64,000 nucleotides of DNA from an uncultured Clostridia bacterium (GTDB taxonomy: Bacteria > Bacillota > Clostridia > TANB77 > CAG-508). The stretch lies in contig CANQVJ010000002.1 in NCBI GenBank assembly GCA_947627295.1, positions 124,001 through 188,000 on the forward strand, in the 5' to 3' direction. A program made the translations under genes and the position numbers. Under the pieces are notes generated by a model that made no database searches, was not told where the DNA came from, and worked only from the letters and a program-made list of their open reading frames with translations. Positions 43,964-54,651 of this stretch are shown one piece after another; within the stretch, counting starts at the first letter, position 1; every line of letters begins with the position of its first letter.

Positions 43964-44965
43964 ATGAAAAAAATAATAACAGCATTAGATAATTCAGAAA
44001 TAAATCAAGCTTTAGCTGATAATTATGAAATTGTATGTAAAGATATTTCTTATAAAGAAGGAATTTTAGAACAGATAGAACAAAATAAAAAAGTTGATAT
44101 TGTAATTTTTGATGAAAGATTGGATGGAGAAATTGAATTAAATAGTTTAATAAAAAAAATAAAAGAAAAAATAAAAAAAATAGAAATAATAATTATCACA
44201 GAAAATAAAAAAGAAATAGTAGAAAATACAAAAAGATATAAAAGAATAAAAATATATGAAGCTAAAAAAATAAAAATAAAAAAATTAATTAATTTAATAA
44301 ATGAAGTTGAAGAAAAAAAAGAAGATAAAAAGGAAGTAAAAAAGGAACAACTAAATTTTGTTGATAATAAAAATATAATAATTTTTTCAGGTGCAAGAGG
44401 AGTAGGCAAAACAATTACATCAATGATATTTTCTATTTTAACAAAAAAAGAAAATATATTAATAGAAATTAATGAAGAAGAAAATTATGATATAAAAATA
44501 ATATTGAATAATAAAAGAAATAAAATAGATTTTTATTCAGAAAATAATTTAAATAAAATAAAAAGTATCATAAATAAAAAAGAAAATAAAAATATAATAA
44601 TTGATTTGGGTAATCAAACAAAAGATGAAGTAAAAGAAAGCATTTTAAAAAATTCCAAAAAAATTATTATTTTATTAGAACCAAATATAATAGGAATAAA
44701 AAATTGTAAAAAAATAATAAATAAATATTTAGAAAAATATAAAATAGAAAAAAATAATATTTATTTATTAATAAATAAAAAAAATCAAAATTCAATAGAT
44801 AAAAAAATAATAAAAAACATATTTAGAGACTTCAAAATTTTAGAAGAAATTAAATATAATTATAAATATGACAAATATATGAACAATGAATTTAGAAATA
44901 TCAAAATATCAATGTCTAAAAAAGAAAAGGAAAAATTCAACCATATAATAAAAGGAAATTTTTAA
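43964..44965 (+). CDS. CpaE/MinD-like P-loop ATPase
   Basis: 333 residues. Receiver-like N-terminal half (VDIVIFDERLDGEIELN, EIIIITENKKE), Lys/Glu linker, then SGARGVGKTITSMIFSIL as a ParA/MinD-type P-loop, with NIIIDLGNQTKDE as Walker B region. Resembles CpaE/TadZ, which position secretion or pilus machines. Normal ATG with AGGAG. Extremely A-rich coding strand (AAA, ATA). Follows VirB4, so it may localise the secretion apparatus. Confidence 0.7.
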   Translation: MKKIITALDNSEINQALADNYEIVCKDISYKEGILEQIEQNKKVDIVIFDERLDGEIELNSLIKKIKEKIKKIEIIIITENKKEIVENTKRYKRIKIYEAKKIKIKKLINLINEVEEKKEDKKEVKKEQLNFVDNKNIIIFSGARGVGKTITSMIFSILTKKENILIEINEEENYDIKIILNNKRNKIDFYSENNLNKIKSIINKKENKNIIIDLGNQTKDEVKESILKNSKKIIILLEPNIIGIKNCKKIINKYLEKYKIEKNNIYLLINKKNQNSIDKKIIKNIFRDFKILEEIKYNYKYDKYMNNEFRNIKISMSKKEKEKFNHIIKGNF

Positions 44966-45660
44966 GAAAAAGTTGGTTGACAAAAAAGAAAAAAGGGAAA
45001 AAACTAAAAAGATATCAAACAATAAAAATGTAAAAAACAGAAAATAAAATACAAATAATACTAAGTGGATAAAAATAAAAAAGCTACGCATTAGAGGGAC
45101 AAAAGACTTTTTTTCAAAACGCAAGACAAACCAAATGCAAAAAGATAGTAAAAAGCAACGAAATTAGAATAAAAATAAAATTAACATAACAACAAAAATA
45201 ATGCAAAAAAAGCAAAAATCAACATAAAAAGATATACATAACAACGATATTTTTACAAAAAATTAAAGAAAAAGATAAAAAATAAAATAGTAAAGAAAGT
45301 GATTTAAAGTAAAAAAATGGAAAAACAACAAAAGAAAAGCTACGCAAATAAAGAAAAAACTAAATTCAAATAAAAAACAATTGTAAAGCAAAACAACAAA
45401 TCTACATAATATATAAAATTTACATAAAACCAAACAAAAACCAATAAAAAGTTCAACATACAAATTTAAAGAAAAAAGTAAAAAAGTATATAAGAAAAAG
45501 ATAAAAGAAATAAGAAAACAAAAAAGAAAGATAAAAAAGAGCTATCTAAAAAAGAAAATTATGGTAAAATGAAAAACAAATAAAAATCATTATAAAAAAT
45601 AATTTAATAATAAAAAAATATAAAATTAATTTATAAAAAATATTTAAGTGAGGTGAAAAT
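44966..45660 (+). other. A-rich 695-bp stretch without a recognisable gene
   Basis: The plus strand is dominated by A, with G mostly in short AAAG and AAGA runs. AAAAGCTACGCA occurs at about 45078 and 45337. No frame shows sustained coding signal; possible degenerate sequence, an untranslated leader, or RNA. The weak TATGGTAAAAT at about 45561 may be the -10 region of the following gene. Confidence 0.5.
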
Positions 45661-45663
45661 AAA

Positions 45664-46374
45664 ATGGAAAATAATTTATTAATAAATAATTTAGAAAATA
45701 ATACAGAATTAGGAGAAAAACAAAATAATTTTTTAGGATCAATGATAAAAGATGCTATTAATACAGCAGTCGATATAGGGATAAGAGCAATATTACCTGA
45801 TTTTTTAGAAGAGCAGGTTATTAATGCAAAAAATAATATTTTAGATAATGGTTTTAAAGAAGGTATAAAAAAGACAATAGACGATACAATTGGATTAGGA
45901 AGGAGTGCAATTAATTTAGTAAAAGGAGATATCAAAAGCATTGATGATATGCAAAATATTGTTAAAGAAGGTGGAATTATAGATGGTGTTTCTGAATTAT
46001 GGGATTTTGCAGTCAATACGGCAAAAAATAAAGGCGTTATAAAAAGTACAGTGGCTACAAAATTGAAAAAAGGAAAAAATGCTGTTTTAAATAATGTTGA
46101 AAACAATATTCAAAATGCATTTAAAAGTCAAATAGACAAAACTAGTAATTTAGAAAAATATATTAGTAATTGGAAAGAAGCATATGATAAACAAGATTTT
46201 AATAAAATGGAGAGTGCTTATAAAAAAATAGAAAAAGAAATTAAAGAATTAGTTCCAATTGAAAAAACAATTTCTACTGCTAGGGAAATAGAGAACTTGC
46301 ATAATTTAATAAAAAATAATGGTCAAAATTTTAATTTAACAACAGAACAATTAGAATTAGCACAAAAAATATAA
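45664..46374 (+). CDS. Hypothetical helical protein
   Basis: 236 residues, Asn/Lys-rich, unknown family. A Gly-containing amphipathic N-terminal half (FLGSMIKDAINTAVDIGIRA) is followed by a charged coiled-coil-like C-terminal part. No signal peptide. ATG with GAGGTGA. Between the second secretion set and gyrA; a secreted substrate is conceivable but unsupported. Confidence 0.7.
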   Translation: MENNLLINNLENNTELGEKQNNFLGSMIKDAINTAVDIGIRAILPDFLEEQVINAKNNILDNGFKEGIKKTIDDTIGLGRSAINLVKGDIKSIDDMQNIVKEGGIIDGVSELWDFAVNTAKNKGVIKSTVATKLKKGKNAVLNNVENNIQNAFKSQIDKTSNLEKYISNWKEAYDKQDFNKMESAYKKIEKEIKELVPIEKTISTAREIENLHNLIKNNGQNFNLTTEQLELAQKI

Positions 46375-46382
46375 GATTTTAC

Positions 46383-46411
46383 TTGCAAAAATTCGTTTAT
46401 TTTAGTATAAT
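46383..46411 (+). promoter_or_regulatory. Promoter of gyrA
   Basis: TTGCAA (46383-46388), 17-bp spacer, TATAAT (46406-46411). Confidence 0.7.
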
Positions 46412-46451
46412 ATCAAGTGTAGAAAATACTTATAGAAAGAAGGAAAAATAA

Positions 46452-48917
46452 ATGGAAGAAACACCAGAAAGACGAGACGGAAAAATTATTGAAAGAGATA
46501 TTGAAAAAGAAATGAGAACAGCATATATTGATTATGCAATGAGTGTTATTGTTTCAAGAGCTCTACCAGATGCAAGAGACGGTTTAAAACCAGTACATAG
46601 AAGAATTCTATATGCTATGCATGAAGACGGAATCACTGCAGATAAACCTTATAGAAAATGTGCAAATACAGTAGGATCAGTATTAGGAAGATATCATCCA
46701 CATGGTGATGCTTCTGTTTATGATGCTATGGTAAGAATGGCACAAGATTTTTCAATGAGATATATGCTAATTGACGGACATGGAAACTTTGGTTCTATTG
46801 ACGGAGACGGAGCAGCAGCAATGAGGTATACTGAAGCAAGAATGGCTAAAATATCTCAACAAATGCTAACAGATATTGAAAAAAATACAGTTGACTTTAT
46901 GCCAAATTATGATGATAGATTACAAGAACCTACAGTATTACCAGCAAAGATACCAGCACTTTTAGTAAATGGGTCATCAGGAATAGCTGTAGGCATGGCA
47001 ACAAACATACCACCTCATAATTTAACAGAAGTTATTAATGGAATTATAAAAATAATAGATGAAGATGATGTTACAGATGAGCAATTAATGGAAGTAATTA
47101 AAGGTCCAGATTTTCCAACAGAAGGTGTAATATTAGGAATAGAAGGAATAAAAAAAGCATATACAACAGGTAGAGGAAAAATAACTCTAAGAGCTGAAAC
47201 AGAAATTGAAGAAATGAACAACAATAGACAAAGAATAATTGTAAACTCTTTACCTTACCAAGTAAATAAAGCTAAATTAATTGAAAATATAGCAAAACTA
47301 GTTAAAGAAAAAAGAGTTGAAGGAATTTCAGAAGTTAGAGATGAATCAGATAGAAATGATAGAGTAAGAATTGTAATAGAACTAAAAAAAGACGCAAATG
47401 CACAAATTGTTTTAAATAGATTATATAAACATACACAAATGCAAGATACCTTTGGAATTATAATGCTAGCATTAGTTAAAGGAGAGCCAAAAATATTAAC
47501 ATTAAGACAATGTTTGGATGTTTATATTGATCATAGAAAAGAAGTTATTTTAAGAAGAACTCAATTTGAGTTAGATAAAGCATTAGCAAGGGCACACATA
47601 TTAGAAGGTTTAAAAATAGCATTAGATAATATTGATGAAGTAATAGAAATAATAAAGAATTCATATGATGATGCAAAAGAAAGATTAATGGAAAGATTTG
47701 GCCTTACGGAAGTACAAGCTCAAGCGATACTTGATATGAGATTAAGGACATTATCAGGATTACAACGTGAAAAAATCGAAGAAGAATATAAAAATTTAAT
47801 GGAATTGATAGCACACTTAAGAGATATTTTAAATAGTGAAACATTAGTATTCCAAATAATAAAAGAAGAATTAATAGAAGTAAAAAATAAATTTGGAGAT
47901 GAAAGAAAAACTAAAATAGTTGCAGCAGAAGGTGAGATTGACATTGAAGACTTAATAAAGGAAGAACAATGTGTTGTAGCATTAACACATTTTGGATACA
48001 TAAAAAGAATGCCAATTGATACATATAGAAGTCAAAGACGCGGCGGAAAAGGTATTACAGGAATATCAACAAGAGAAGAAGATTTTGTAAAGCAAATATT
48101 CACGGCATCAACACATGACACAATTTTATTCTTTACAAATTTAGGAAGATTATATAGACTAAAAGGTTATGAAATTCCTGAAGCAGGAAGAACTGCAAGA
48201 GGAACGGCTATAGTAAACTTGTTAAGCTTAGATCCAGGAGAAAAAATATCAGCAGTTATACCAATACAAAATTTCGCAGAAGGTAAATATCTATTAATGG
48301 CAACAAAAAATGGACAAATAAAAAAGACAGCATTAAAAGAATATAATTCAGTTAGAAAAAACGGCTTACAAGGTATTACTTTAAAAGAAAATGATAAATT
48401 AATACAAGTAAAACTAACAGACGGTGAAGATAATGTAGTATTAGTAACAAGAAAAGGTATGAGTATTACATTTGACGAAAAAGATGTTCGTCCAATAGGA
48501 AGAGTAGCTCAGGGTGTTATAGGTATAAGACTTAGTGATGATGATGAAGTTATTGGAATGGAATCAATAGTACCAGGCGGAAATGCAACGTTGCTTGCAA
48601 TAACAGAAAATGGATTTGGTAAAAGAACAGAACTTGATGAATACAGAGTTCAAACAAGAGGGGGAAAAGGTGTTACAACATATAAAATAACACCAAAAAC
48701 AGGAGAAGTAGTTGGAGTAAAAATAACAACAGAAGACGATGATGTAATGTTAATAACAGATACAGGAACTATTATAAGATTACAAGTAAAAGAAATAAGC
48801 ATACTTGGAAGAGCGACACAAGGAGTAACATTAATGAGAACATCAGACGGAGGAAAAGTTGTAAGTATAGAAACAATTACTCCAGATATGGAAAACATAG
48901 TAGAAGAAAGTAAATAA
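46452..48917 (+). CDS. gyrA: DNA gyrase subunit A
   Basis: 821 residues. PHGDASVYDAMVRMAQ, active-site MRYTEARM, GyrA box QRRGGKG in the C-terminal domain marking gyrase rather than topoisomerase IV. Separated from gyrB by 5.5 kb of conjugation genes, although the pair is normally adjacent. A-rich codons. No in-frame CGG. Confidence 0.97.
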   Translation: MEETPERRDGKIIERDIEKEMRTAYIDYAMSVIVSRALPDARDGLKPVHRRILYAMHEDGITADKPYRKCANTVGSVLGRYHPHGDASVYDAMVRMAQDFSMRYMLIDGHGNFGSIDGDGAAAMRYTEARMAKISQQMLTDIEKNTVDFMPNYDDRLQEPTVLPAKIPALLVNGSSGIAVGMATNIPPHNLTEVINGIIKIIDEDDVTDEQLMEVIKGPDFPTEGVILGIEGIKKAYTTGRGKITLRAETEIEEMNNNRQRIIVNSLPYQVNKAKLIENIAKLVKEKRVEGISEVRDESDRNDRVRIVIELKKDANAQIVLNRLYKHTQMQDTFGIIMLALVKGEPKILTLRQCLDVYIDHRKEVILRRTQFELDKALARAHILEGLKIALDNIDEVIEIIKNSYDDAKERLMERFGLTEVQAQAILDMRLRTLSGLQREKIEEEYKNLMELIAHLRDILNSETLVFQIIKEELIEVKNKFGDERKTKIVAAEGEIDIEDLIKEEQCVVALTHFGYIKRMPIDTYRSQRRGGKGITGISTREEDFVKQIFTASTHDTILFFTNLGRLYRLKGYEIPEAGRTARGTAIVNLLSLDPGEKISAVIPIQNFAEGKYLLMATKNGQIKKTALKEYNSVRKNGLQGITLKENDKLIQVKLTDGEDNVVLVTRKGMSITFDEKDVRPIGRVAQGVIGIRLSDDDEVIGMESIVPGGNATLLAITENGFGKRTELDEYRVQTRGGKGVTTYKITPKTGEVVGVKITTEDDDVMLITDTGTIIRLQVKEISILGRATQGVTLMRTSDGGKVVSIETITPDMENIVEESK

Positions 48918-48943
48918 GAACCTTGTTGTCTTTGACAATAAAA

Positions 48944-48979
48944 AATAAAACCCGTTTCATATAGGGTTTTATTTTTTTT
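48944..48979. terminator. Bidirectional terminator between gyrA and the loader gene
   Basis: AATAAAACCC / GGGTTTTATT stem with T8; overlaps the end of the leftward gene. Confidence 0.85.
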
Positions 48980-49964
48980 GCTTTAAGCGTAAATCATCGC
49001 CGAAAAATTTATAAATTTCATAATAGCCTGCAAACCTAGAGCCAATGCGTTCTTCATAAGTTGAAAACAATTCCTTAATATCAAGATTAGTAGAAATAAT
49101 AGTTTTTACAACTCTATTATTAATTTTCATAAGTCTTGAATTTAAAAGAGTTGAAAGCGTATTAAGAACCATACTGTTAAGATTTTCAGTACCTAAATCG
49201 TCAATAATCAAAAGGTCAGCTTCAAGAGCTAATTTATAAATATTATCTTTATCATTTTTGTTTTTTGATAATTTATAATCTATAATACTATCTAGCAAAA
49301 TCGGAGCAGTATGATATAGAACAGTTTTACCTTTTAAAAGCATTTCATTAGCAATGCAACTAGAAAGAAATGTTTTTCCAACTCCAGTATTACCAGAAAA
49401 TAAAAGATTTTTAGTTGAAGGATTATCAAAATTATCTACAAAATCTATTGCTTTTTCTTTAATATTTAAAATGTTTTTTCTAGGTGATATATTTTCTTTA
49501 TATTTGGCTAAATCTACATCATCAGAGAAAATATTAGCATTGAAATTAGAAAAGTTGTTATTTCTTAAATCAAACATATTAAAACTATCATAATAAGAAT
49601 CAATTAAAAGTTGCTTCAAACAGGTACATAGAGAGCCATTAACAAAACCAGTATCTTTACAAATAGGACATTTGTAAATTGGTTTTAAATAATCTTCATC
49701 ATAACCATTTGAAGTAAGAAGAGAAATTTTCTCTTTTTTTAATTTATTAATTTTAGATTTAAGAGCGACCAAAGAAGAATTATCATTTTTTGCAAGCATA
49801 GCTTTAGTAGTTAAAAGAGCAGAAGAATTAAGCTCATCTTCAATTTCTTGTAATCTAGGAAATGATTTATATAATTCTGACTTTCTTTTTTCTAAAACTA
49901 ATTCAGAATGAAGTCTTCTTTGCTCATAGTCACTCAATAATTTTTCCAAAACTTCGTTAGCCAT
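48969..49964 (-). CDS. DnaC/DnaI-like helicase loader ATPase
   Basis: 331 residues. Zinc-type CPICKDTGFVNGSLCTC at about 95-111, Walker A SGNTGVGKTFLSSCI, Walker B LLIIDDLGTE, and sensor STNLDI. Loads the replicative helicase. Its start is 1 bp from the DnaD-like stop, forming a primosome operon. ATG at 49964 after GGAGGC. Confidence 0.9.
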   Translation of the reverse strand: MANEVLEKLLSDYEQRRLHSELVLEKRKSELYKSFPRLQEIEDELNSSALLTTKAMLAKNDNSSLVALKSKINKLKKEKISLLTSNGYDEDYLKPIYKCPICKDTGFVNGSLCTCLKQLLIDSYYDSFNMFDLRNNNFSNFNANIFSDDVDLAKYKENISPRKNILNIKEKAIDFVDNFDNPSTKNLLFSGNTGVGKTFLSSCIANEMLLKGKTVLYHTAPILLDSIIDYKLSKNKNDKDNIYKLALEADLLIIDDLGTENLNSMVLNTLSTLLNSRLMKINNRVVKTIISTNLDIKELFSTYEERIGSRFAGYYEIYKFFGDDLRLKQKK

Positions 49965-50942
49965 TTAAGCCTCCTTATTTACATTATTAGCATACAAGAA
50001 GTCTAAATTGTCATAAGCCCTCTGTGCGTAAGATAATTTAGAGGTTGTTTTCTTATTAATGTCTTTAACCATTTTATTTTGCTTAGAACGTTGGTCAATA
50101 TAAGTTAATATTTCTTCTTTAGTTTTTAAACTCCTTTCATGCCAACTAGAAATTAAGCTATCAAAATATGCAAAAGTTGGAGCTTGTTTAAGAGTTGCTC
50201 TTTTTAAAGCAATTTCAATGATATCCATATCATAACCAAAATCATATACCCACTTTTCAATAAAAGCTTTTTCATATACATTAATAGTAGGTTTGCCAAG
50301 CTTCTTTTTAATAGCATTTGTAATTTTCATAATCTTTTCTTGTTTTTGATAGTATAAATCTAAGTCGGTCCAAGTTTTAACATTACTAGCGCCCCAATTT
50401 TCAGCAACTTTTTGAACATAATTTTTATGCAAAGCAGAATGATTAAAACAGTATTCAAATAAAGCAATCATAACCTGCTCATCAAAGTCAAATTTTTGGA
50501 ACCATATATCAATATCATTATACCAAGAAGGACTCATAACCCCTTGGAAATAAGTGTTGTTTATATGTTCAATAGCTCTAGAACGAGCCTGATTTTTTGC
50601 TAAGGATTCAACTTTTTCTTCTGAAGCTGTTAAATTAGGAGAATATAACTTATTCAAAGCCACTTCTTGTAAATTCAAAACAATATATCCAGAAGATTTT
50701 TTCATGATTAGCCCCATGTTTTCTAAAGAATCTAGACCGTCTTTAATAGACTGAAAAGCTAAAGAAAGTTTTTTAGACAAATCATTAATTTTTATAGTTT
50801 TATTAAATTTCGAAAGAAAATTCATGTAAAGATATAGTTTTAAGACATCCCCAGAAAGTTCAGGAAGATAATCAGTAAAAAATATATCAGGAAGAATAGT
50901 CTCCGAGAATAATAAAGATTTTTCTTTTCGTTCTAATTTCAT
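49965..50942 (-). CDS. DnaD-domain primosome protein
   Basis: 325 residues. Winged-helix N-terminal region and a DnaD-like C-terminal region (KWVYDFGYDMDIIEIALKRA, SLISSWHERSLKTKEEI). Resembles Bacillus DnaB/DnaD, which recruit the helicase loader at the origin. Partner of the downstream DnaC-like gene. Confidence 0.85.
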   Translation of the reverse strand: MKLERKEKSLLFSETILPDIFFTDYLPELSGDVLKLYLYMNFLSKFNKTIKINDLSKKLSLAFQSIKDGLDSLENMGLIMKKSSGYIVLNLQEVALNKLYSPNLTASEEKVESLAKNQARSRAIEHINNTYFQGVMSPSWYNDIDIWFQKFDFDEQVMIALFEYCFNHSALHKNYVQKVAENWGASNVKTWTDLDLYYQKQEKIMKITNAIKKKLGKPTINVYEKAFIEKWVYDFGYDMDIIEIALKRATLKQAPTFAYFDSLISSWHERSLKTKEEILTYIDQRSKQNKMVKDINKKTTSKLSYAQRAYDNLDFLYANNVNKEA

Positions 50943-51006
50943 TATAAAACCCCTAACAATATATTATCAATTTTGATTATATATTGTTTAGAGAAAAAGT
51001 TCAAGA

Positions 51007-51288
51007 TTATTTTTCAAAAAAAAGATTTTTCTTTTTAAATAGAAATTTTAAAAGATAAGAAAAGACATATAAAATGTTCTCATTATTGAATCCTATCAAG
51101 CAAAACAAAAACAAAGGAAAACAGAAAATAATAAAGAAAACAATTTTAATTAACAAATCACTAATAATAAGATTAAGAATAAAGCCGACCAAAACACACC
51201 AACAAACTAAAAAAATAGCGGTTGAATAATCAAAAAAGCCTAGAATCTTATTAGAAAAATTATAGTTCTGCGGAAAAATAAATTTCAT
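51007..51288 (-). CDS. PrgI/VirB3-like small membrane protein
   Basis: 93 residues. MKFIFPQNYNFSNKILGFFD then two helices (about 23-66) and a short basic tail. Length and topology fit the PrgI-like slot of the second gene set, beside the VirB6-like protein. Sequence similarity to the left-cluster PrgI is weak. Confidence 0.6.
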   Translation of the reverse strand: MKFIFPQNYNFSNKILGFFDYSTAIFLVCWCVLVGFILNLIISDLLIKIVFFIIFCFPLFLFCLIGFNNENILYVFSYLLKFLFKKKNLFFEK

Positions 51289-51309
51289 AAAACAAACACC
51301 TCTTTAAAA

Positions 51310-52173
51310 TTATTTACCCTTAAAGTTATACACATTTTGAGAAATAGATGTGGAAATTCCACCAATAAATTCACGAACAAAAGAATTAGCTTTTATTAAA
51401 GCATAAATACCTCCAACATAAACAAACTTATACAACAAATTAGCAGAAGAATAATCCATTGAAAATAAGATTACTAAAACAATAGCAACAATTAATTGTA
51501 TAAACAGTAAAGAAAAAAGATTTCTAAGCCAAGATCTGAAAAACCAAGAAGTAGCATCAAGTGAACGAGAAAGTATAGCAATAGGGGAAAGTAAAACAAA
51601 AACTTTAATCATAACATATCTAAAAGCGTATGTAAAAACTAAACCAAGTAAAGAAATACTAATAGTTCCTTTAATAATTCCGTCTAAAGAAAAAATATCA
51701 ACAGAGCTAGTATCAACGGAAATAGAACTATTAATGGAATTAATTAATTCCGAAAAGCATATTTCCTTACCAAATAAACTTTGTCCTAACTGACAAATAG
51801 AATTAGTTACATTAAAGAAAATACTTAAAAGTAACTCAATTAAAAAGAAAGAAAAATTCATACAAATTCCATATATAATAATCTTAAAAATAAACTGATA
51901 AGGTCTTTCCACATTTTGACTATAAGTAATATTCGAAAGAAAAAGCCTGATTGCAAAATAGAGAATAATAGCTAAAAGAAGACTATTTGCAATAAGCAAA
52001 ATACCACTAGAAGTAGAAGTACCAAAGATTTTTTCAAAATTCTTATCATTTAAGATATCAGGGCCAATAAAAGTAACTTCATCAAGTACAGAATAAAGAT
52101 TATTATCAATAGAACCTAAAAGTCTTTCAAAAATAGTATTAATAGTTTGAATAATAGAATCTGTAATATCCAA
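51310..52173 (-). CDS. VirB6/TrbL-like polytopic membrane protein
   Basis: 287 residues, about six helices. Includes FAIRLFLSNITYSQNVERPY and YVMIKVFVLLSPIAILSRSL, similar in pattern to channel proteins of Gram-positive conjugation systems. TTG start at 52173, 7 nt after GGAGG. Between the pilin and PrgI-like genes. Confidence 0.75.
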   Translation of the reverse strand: MDITDSIIQTINTIFERLLGSIDNNLYSVLDEVTFIGPDILNDKNFEKIFGTSTSSGILLIANSLLLAIILYFAIRLFLSNITYSQNVERPYQFIFKIIIYGICMNFSFFLIELLLSIFFNVTNSICQLGQSLFGKEICFSELINSINSSISVDTSSVDIFSLDGIIKGTISISLLGLVFTYAFRYVMIKVFVLLSPIAILSRSLDATSWFFRSWLRNLFSLLFIQLIVAIVLVILFSMDYSSANLLYKFVYVGGIYALIKANSFVREFIGGISTSISQNVYNFKGK

Positions 52174-52191
52174 AAAAAACCTCCAATCTAA

Positions 52192-52524
52192 CTAAGAAAT
52201 AATTGCCTTAATAGCGGCAAGAATTAAATCAATAGCAAGTATAAATCCGTAAGAGAAAAGAGAATTTCTAATCAATTTTTTCCCAAGCCTAATACGCTCT
52301 TCATCACCAAAACTAAATTTTCTCATAAAAATACCAGTACCAACAGCGACAGCAGCTGCTGGAGTAGCTAGCTTCAAAAGCCAACCTTCAACATCTTCAA
52401 AACCTGTTTGCAGTTTAGAAACGATTTTAGGGTCACCAGCTGCAAAGCAAGAAGGAATTAAAACTATAATAAAAAAAACAAACAAAAACAAAAATCTATA
52501 AAAACATCTTTTATTAAATTTCAT
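52192..52524 (-). CDS. VirB2-like pilin of the second set
   Basis: 110 residues. Basic start MKFNKRCFYR, hydrophobic signal sequence to about SCFAAGDPK, then two hydrophobic segments around a charged loop (RKFSFGDEERIRLGKK). The same hairpin design as the left-cluster pilins. ATG after AGGAG. Confidence 0.75.
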   Translation of the reverse strand: MKFNKRCFYRFLFLFVFFIIVLIPSCFAAGDPKIVSKLQTGFEDVEGWLLKLATPAAAVAVGTGIFMRKFSFGDEERIRLGKKLIRNSLFSYGFILAIDLILAAIKAIIS

Positions 52525-52566
52525 AAAACAACTCCTTAATAATAAAATTTAGGCTTTTAGGTAAAC

Positions 52567-54262
52567 CTATAAACCATTATCTTCTTTAAAATAAGGCAAC
52601 ATCTTTAACTTAGACGGTTTTAAAATTTTACTACCGTCAGAAAGAAAAGAAAGTGCATAAAATGTCTGTAAATCCTGACTAAAAAAATTAGTATCATAAA
52701 CAAAATCTTTTTGCGTAGAAACACTATAAGTCTCAGAAATATTGGAAGAATCAGAACTTAAACTATTAGTGATATAACTATAAGTAGTTTCCTTAGCATT
52801 TTCAGAAACACTTTTGGAAATCATATTTTTATCTTCGCGCCCCAAAAGTTTCTGAGACTCTTCAATAGTAAAAATATCATCAGTACGAAACCAAATTTTA
52901 TTAATCAAATTTTGAATAATAACGCGAACCGCTGATTCATCTTTTAAAACATTTTTAAGAGATGAAAAACTTTGAGTACTAACAATATTAATACATTTAG
53001 CTTCTCTGCTAAGAGAGAAAAAATCGCCGTCAATCTTGCTTGCATACTTATCGTACTCATCGCAAATAAACACACAAGGGACAACACAATCATTTGAAAG
53101 ATTAGCCATAACTTCTGTTTGAAAATCCAATTTTAGATAAGCAGCAATAATCATAGAAAGATTTCTGTATTCAGCAATATTCATTGAAAGAACAACAATT
53201 TTTCCACTCTTAATAACATCAGAAAAGCCGTCAAAAGAAATATCCTTTTTATCAGGAGAAAAAGTCCTTAAAACATCATAATCTGAAATAAAAGTATTTG
53301 TAATTCTGCCAATCTCAGATTTTAGAATAGCTAAAGTGCGTTGGTCTAAATTCTCAAAATCTTTATCAAAAAAATTTAAACAAGAAGACAAATCATAAAT
53401 CTGAGAATTTGTTAGCTTATTAGATATAAAGAGTTTTCTTAAAAGAGTCAATTTTTCTTTATAGTAATTAGGATAAAAAATTAATTTATGCAATTCCGAA
53501 AAAGTAACATAATTGTCATTATAAAGCCTGCAAAGCTTAATACACTCACATAAAACCTCTTCAGCTTTATCAAGCCAAAAAGACTCACTATTATTTTCAG
53601 AAAATAATAACAAGATAGTCTTAAGCCTATTAGCTAAAACTTGAGGTTTTAAATTAGGTTTGTCCAAAGGATTATAACGAACACCAGACTTTAAAGAAAT
53701 AACAATCAAATCATCACTAATACCAAAAGAATTACAAAGTTCTTGAACATATTGAAAATAATTACCCTTAACATCTAAAATAAGCATACCTAGTTTATCA
53801 TGAAGTGCGCTAAAATTAATGAGTTGTCTAGTAAAAGGGTACATAGCAGAACTAGTTTTACCAGACCCAATCGTACCGAGTAATCAAAAAGTTTTGATAC
53901 AAACCACTTTCAGGCAAAGCAACCATATTATTATTCTCATCTTTTCCAATAATAAGATGTAAGAAATTGTTAGGGAAGGAATACAAATTATCATGAGAAC
54001 GAACATGAGAAACAAATTTATTACTATGCTTTAAAATTAAATCAAATATAAAATTCCCAAAAACAAGGTACGAAAACGATGAAAAGAAGAAAAACGAAAT
54101 TTTAATAAAATTCCATATTTCAGGACTTTTCTGTGCAAGATTAAAAGGTTTTAAACCATAAGAGATGATAACTTCATTTGTATTAAAAATTGGTAAAAAA
54201 ATAAAATAAGTAATAAACGAATTTACAGACATAAAAAACAAAGTAAAAATTATTCGTTTAAT
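52567..54262 (-). CDS. Type IV coupling ATPase, VirD4/TcpA-like (one CGG +1 shift, probable AUU start)
   Basis: 564 residues with the shift. Two N-terminal helices (about 3-25 and 55-75), then LIT-GTIGSGKTSSAM, where the first Gly of the Walker A region comes from CGGT (C at 53878), and VPCVFICDEYDKYAS as Walker B. Unshifted reading stops four codons after the site. AAGGAGGTGG lies upstream of ATT ATT AAA CGA (54265/54262), while the first conventional start, TTG at 54241, has no ribosome site and removes the basic IKR before the helix. Feeds substrates to the channel. Confidence 0.85.
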
Positions 54263-54281
54263 AATAAAAAGTCCACCTCCT

Positions 54282-54428
54282 TTACTTAGTTAAATTTGAT
54301 TTTTTGATTTCTAATTTAGATCCTTGACGAGTATGAAAAACTTTGACATCTAAAAAAGTATAGACAGAATAAATAGTTACGAATGCAAAGATCAAATAGA
54401 ATATAAAAAATAAATCAAGTAGTTTCAA
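54282..54428 (-). CDS. 48-residue single-helix protein before the coupling ATPase
   Basis: KLLDLFFIFYLIFAFVTIYS helix followed by a polar tail ending in KKSNLTK. TTG start at 54428 behind AAGGTGGTG. Ends within the coupling gene's ribosome site, so translation is likely coupled. Unknown family. Confidence 0.6.
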   Translation of the reverse strand: MKLLDLFFIFYLIFAFVTIYSVYTFLDVKVFHTRQGSKLEIKKSNLTK

Positions 54429-54651
54429 ATTATCACCACCTTACGATTGACAATATAATATAACAAAAAATGGAATTTGTCTATAGTTTTTTGTAAAAAA
54501 ATAAAAAAATTACAAAAAACTAAAATCATAAAAAGCCAAAACTGTATAAAAATAAGCAAAAACAAGCGAATAAAAAAATTCAAAAAAATATATACAAAGT
54601 AAACAAAATGTGATATAATTCAAACAAAGTAAAAAGGGAAAGGTGATTAAA

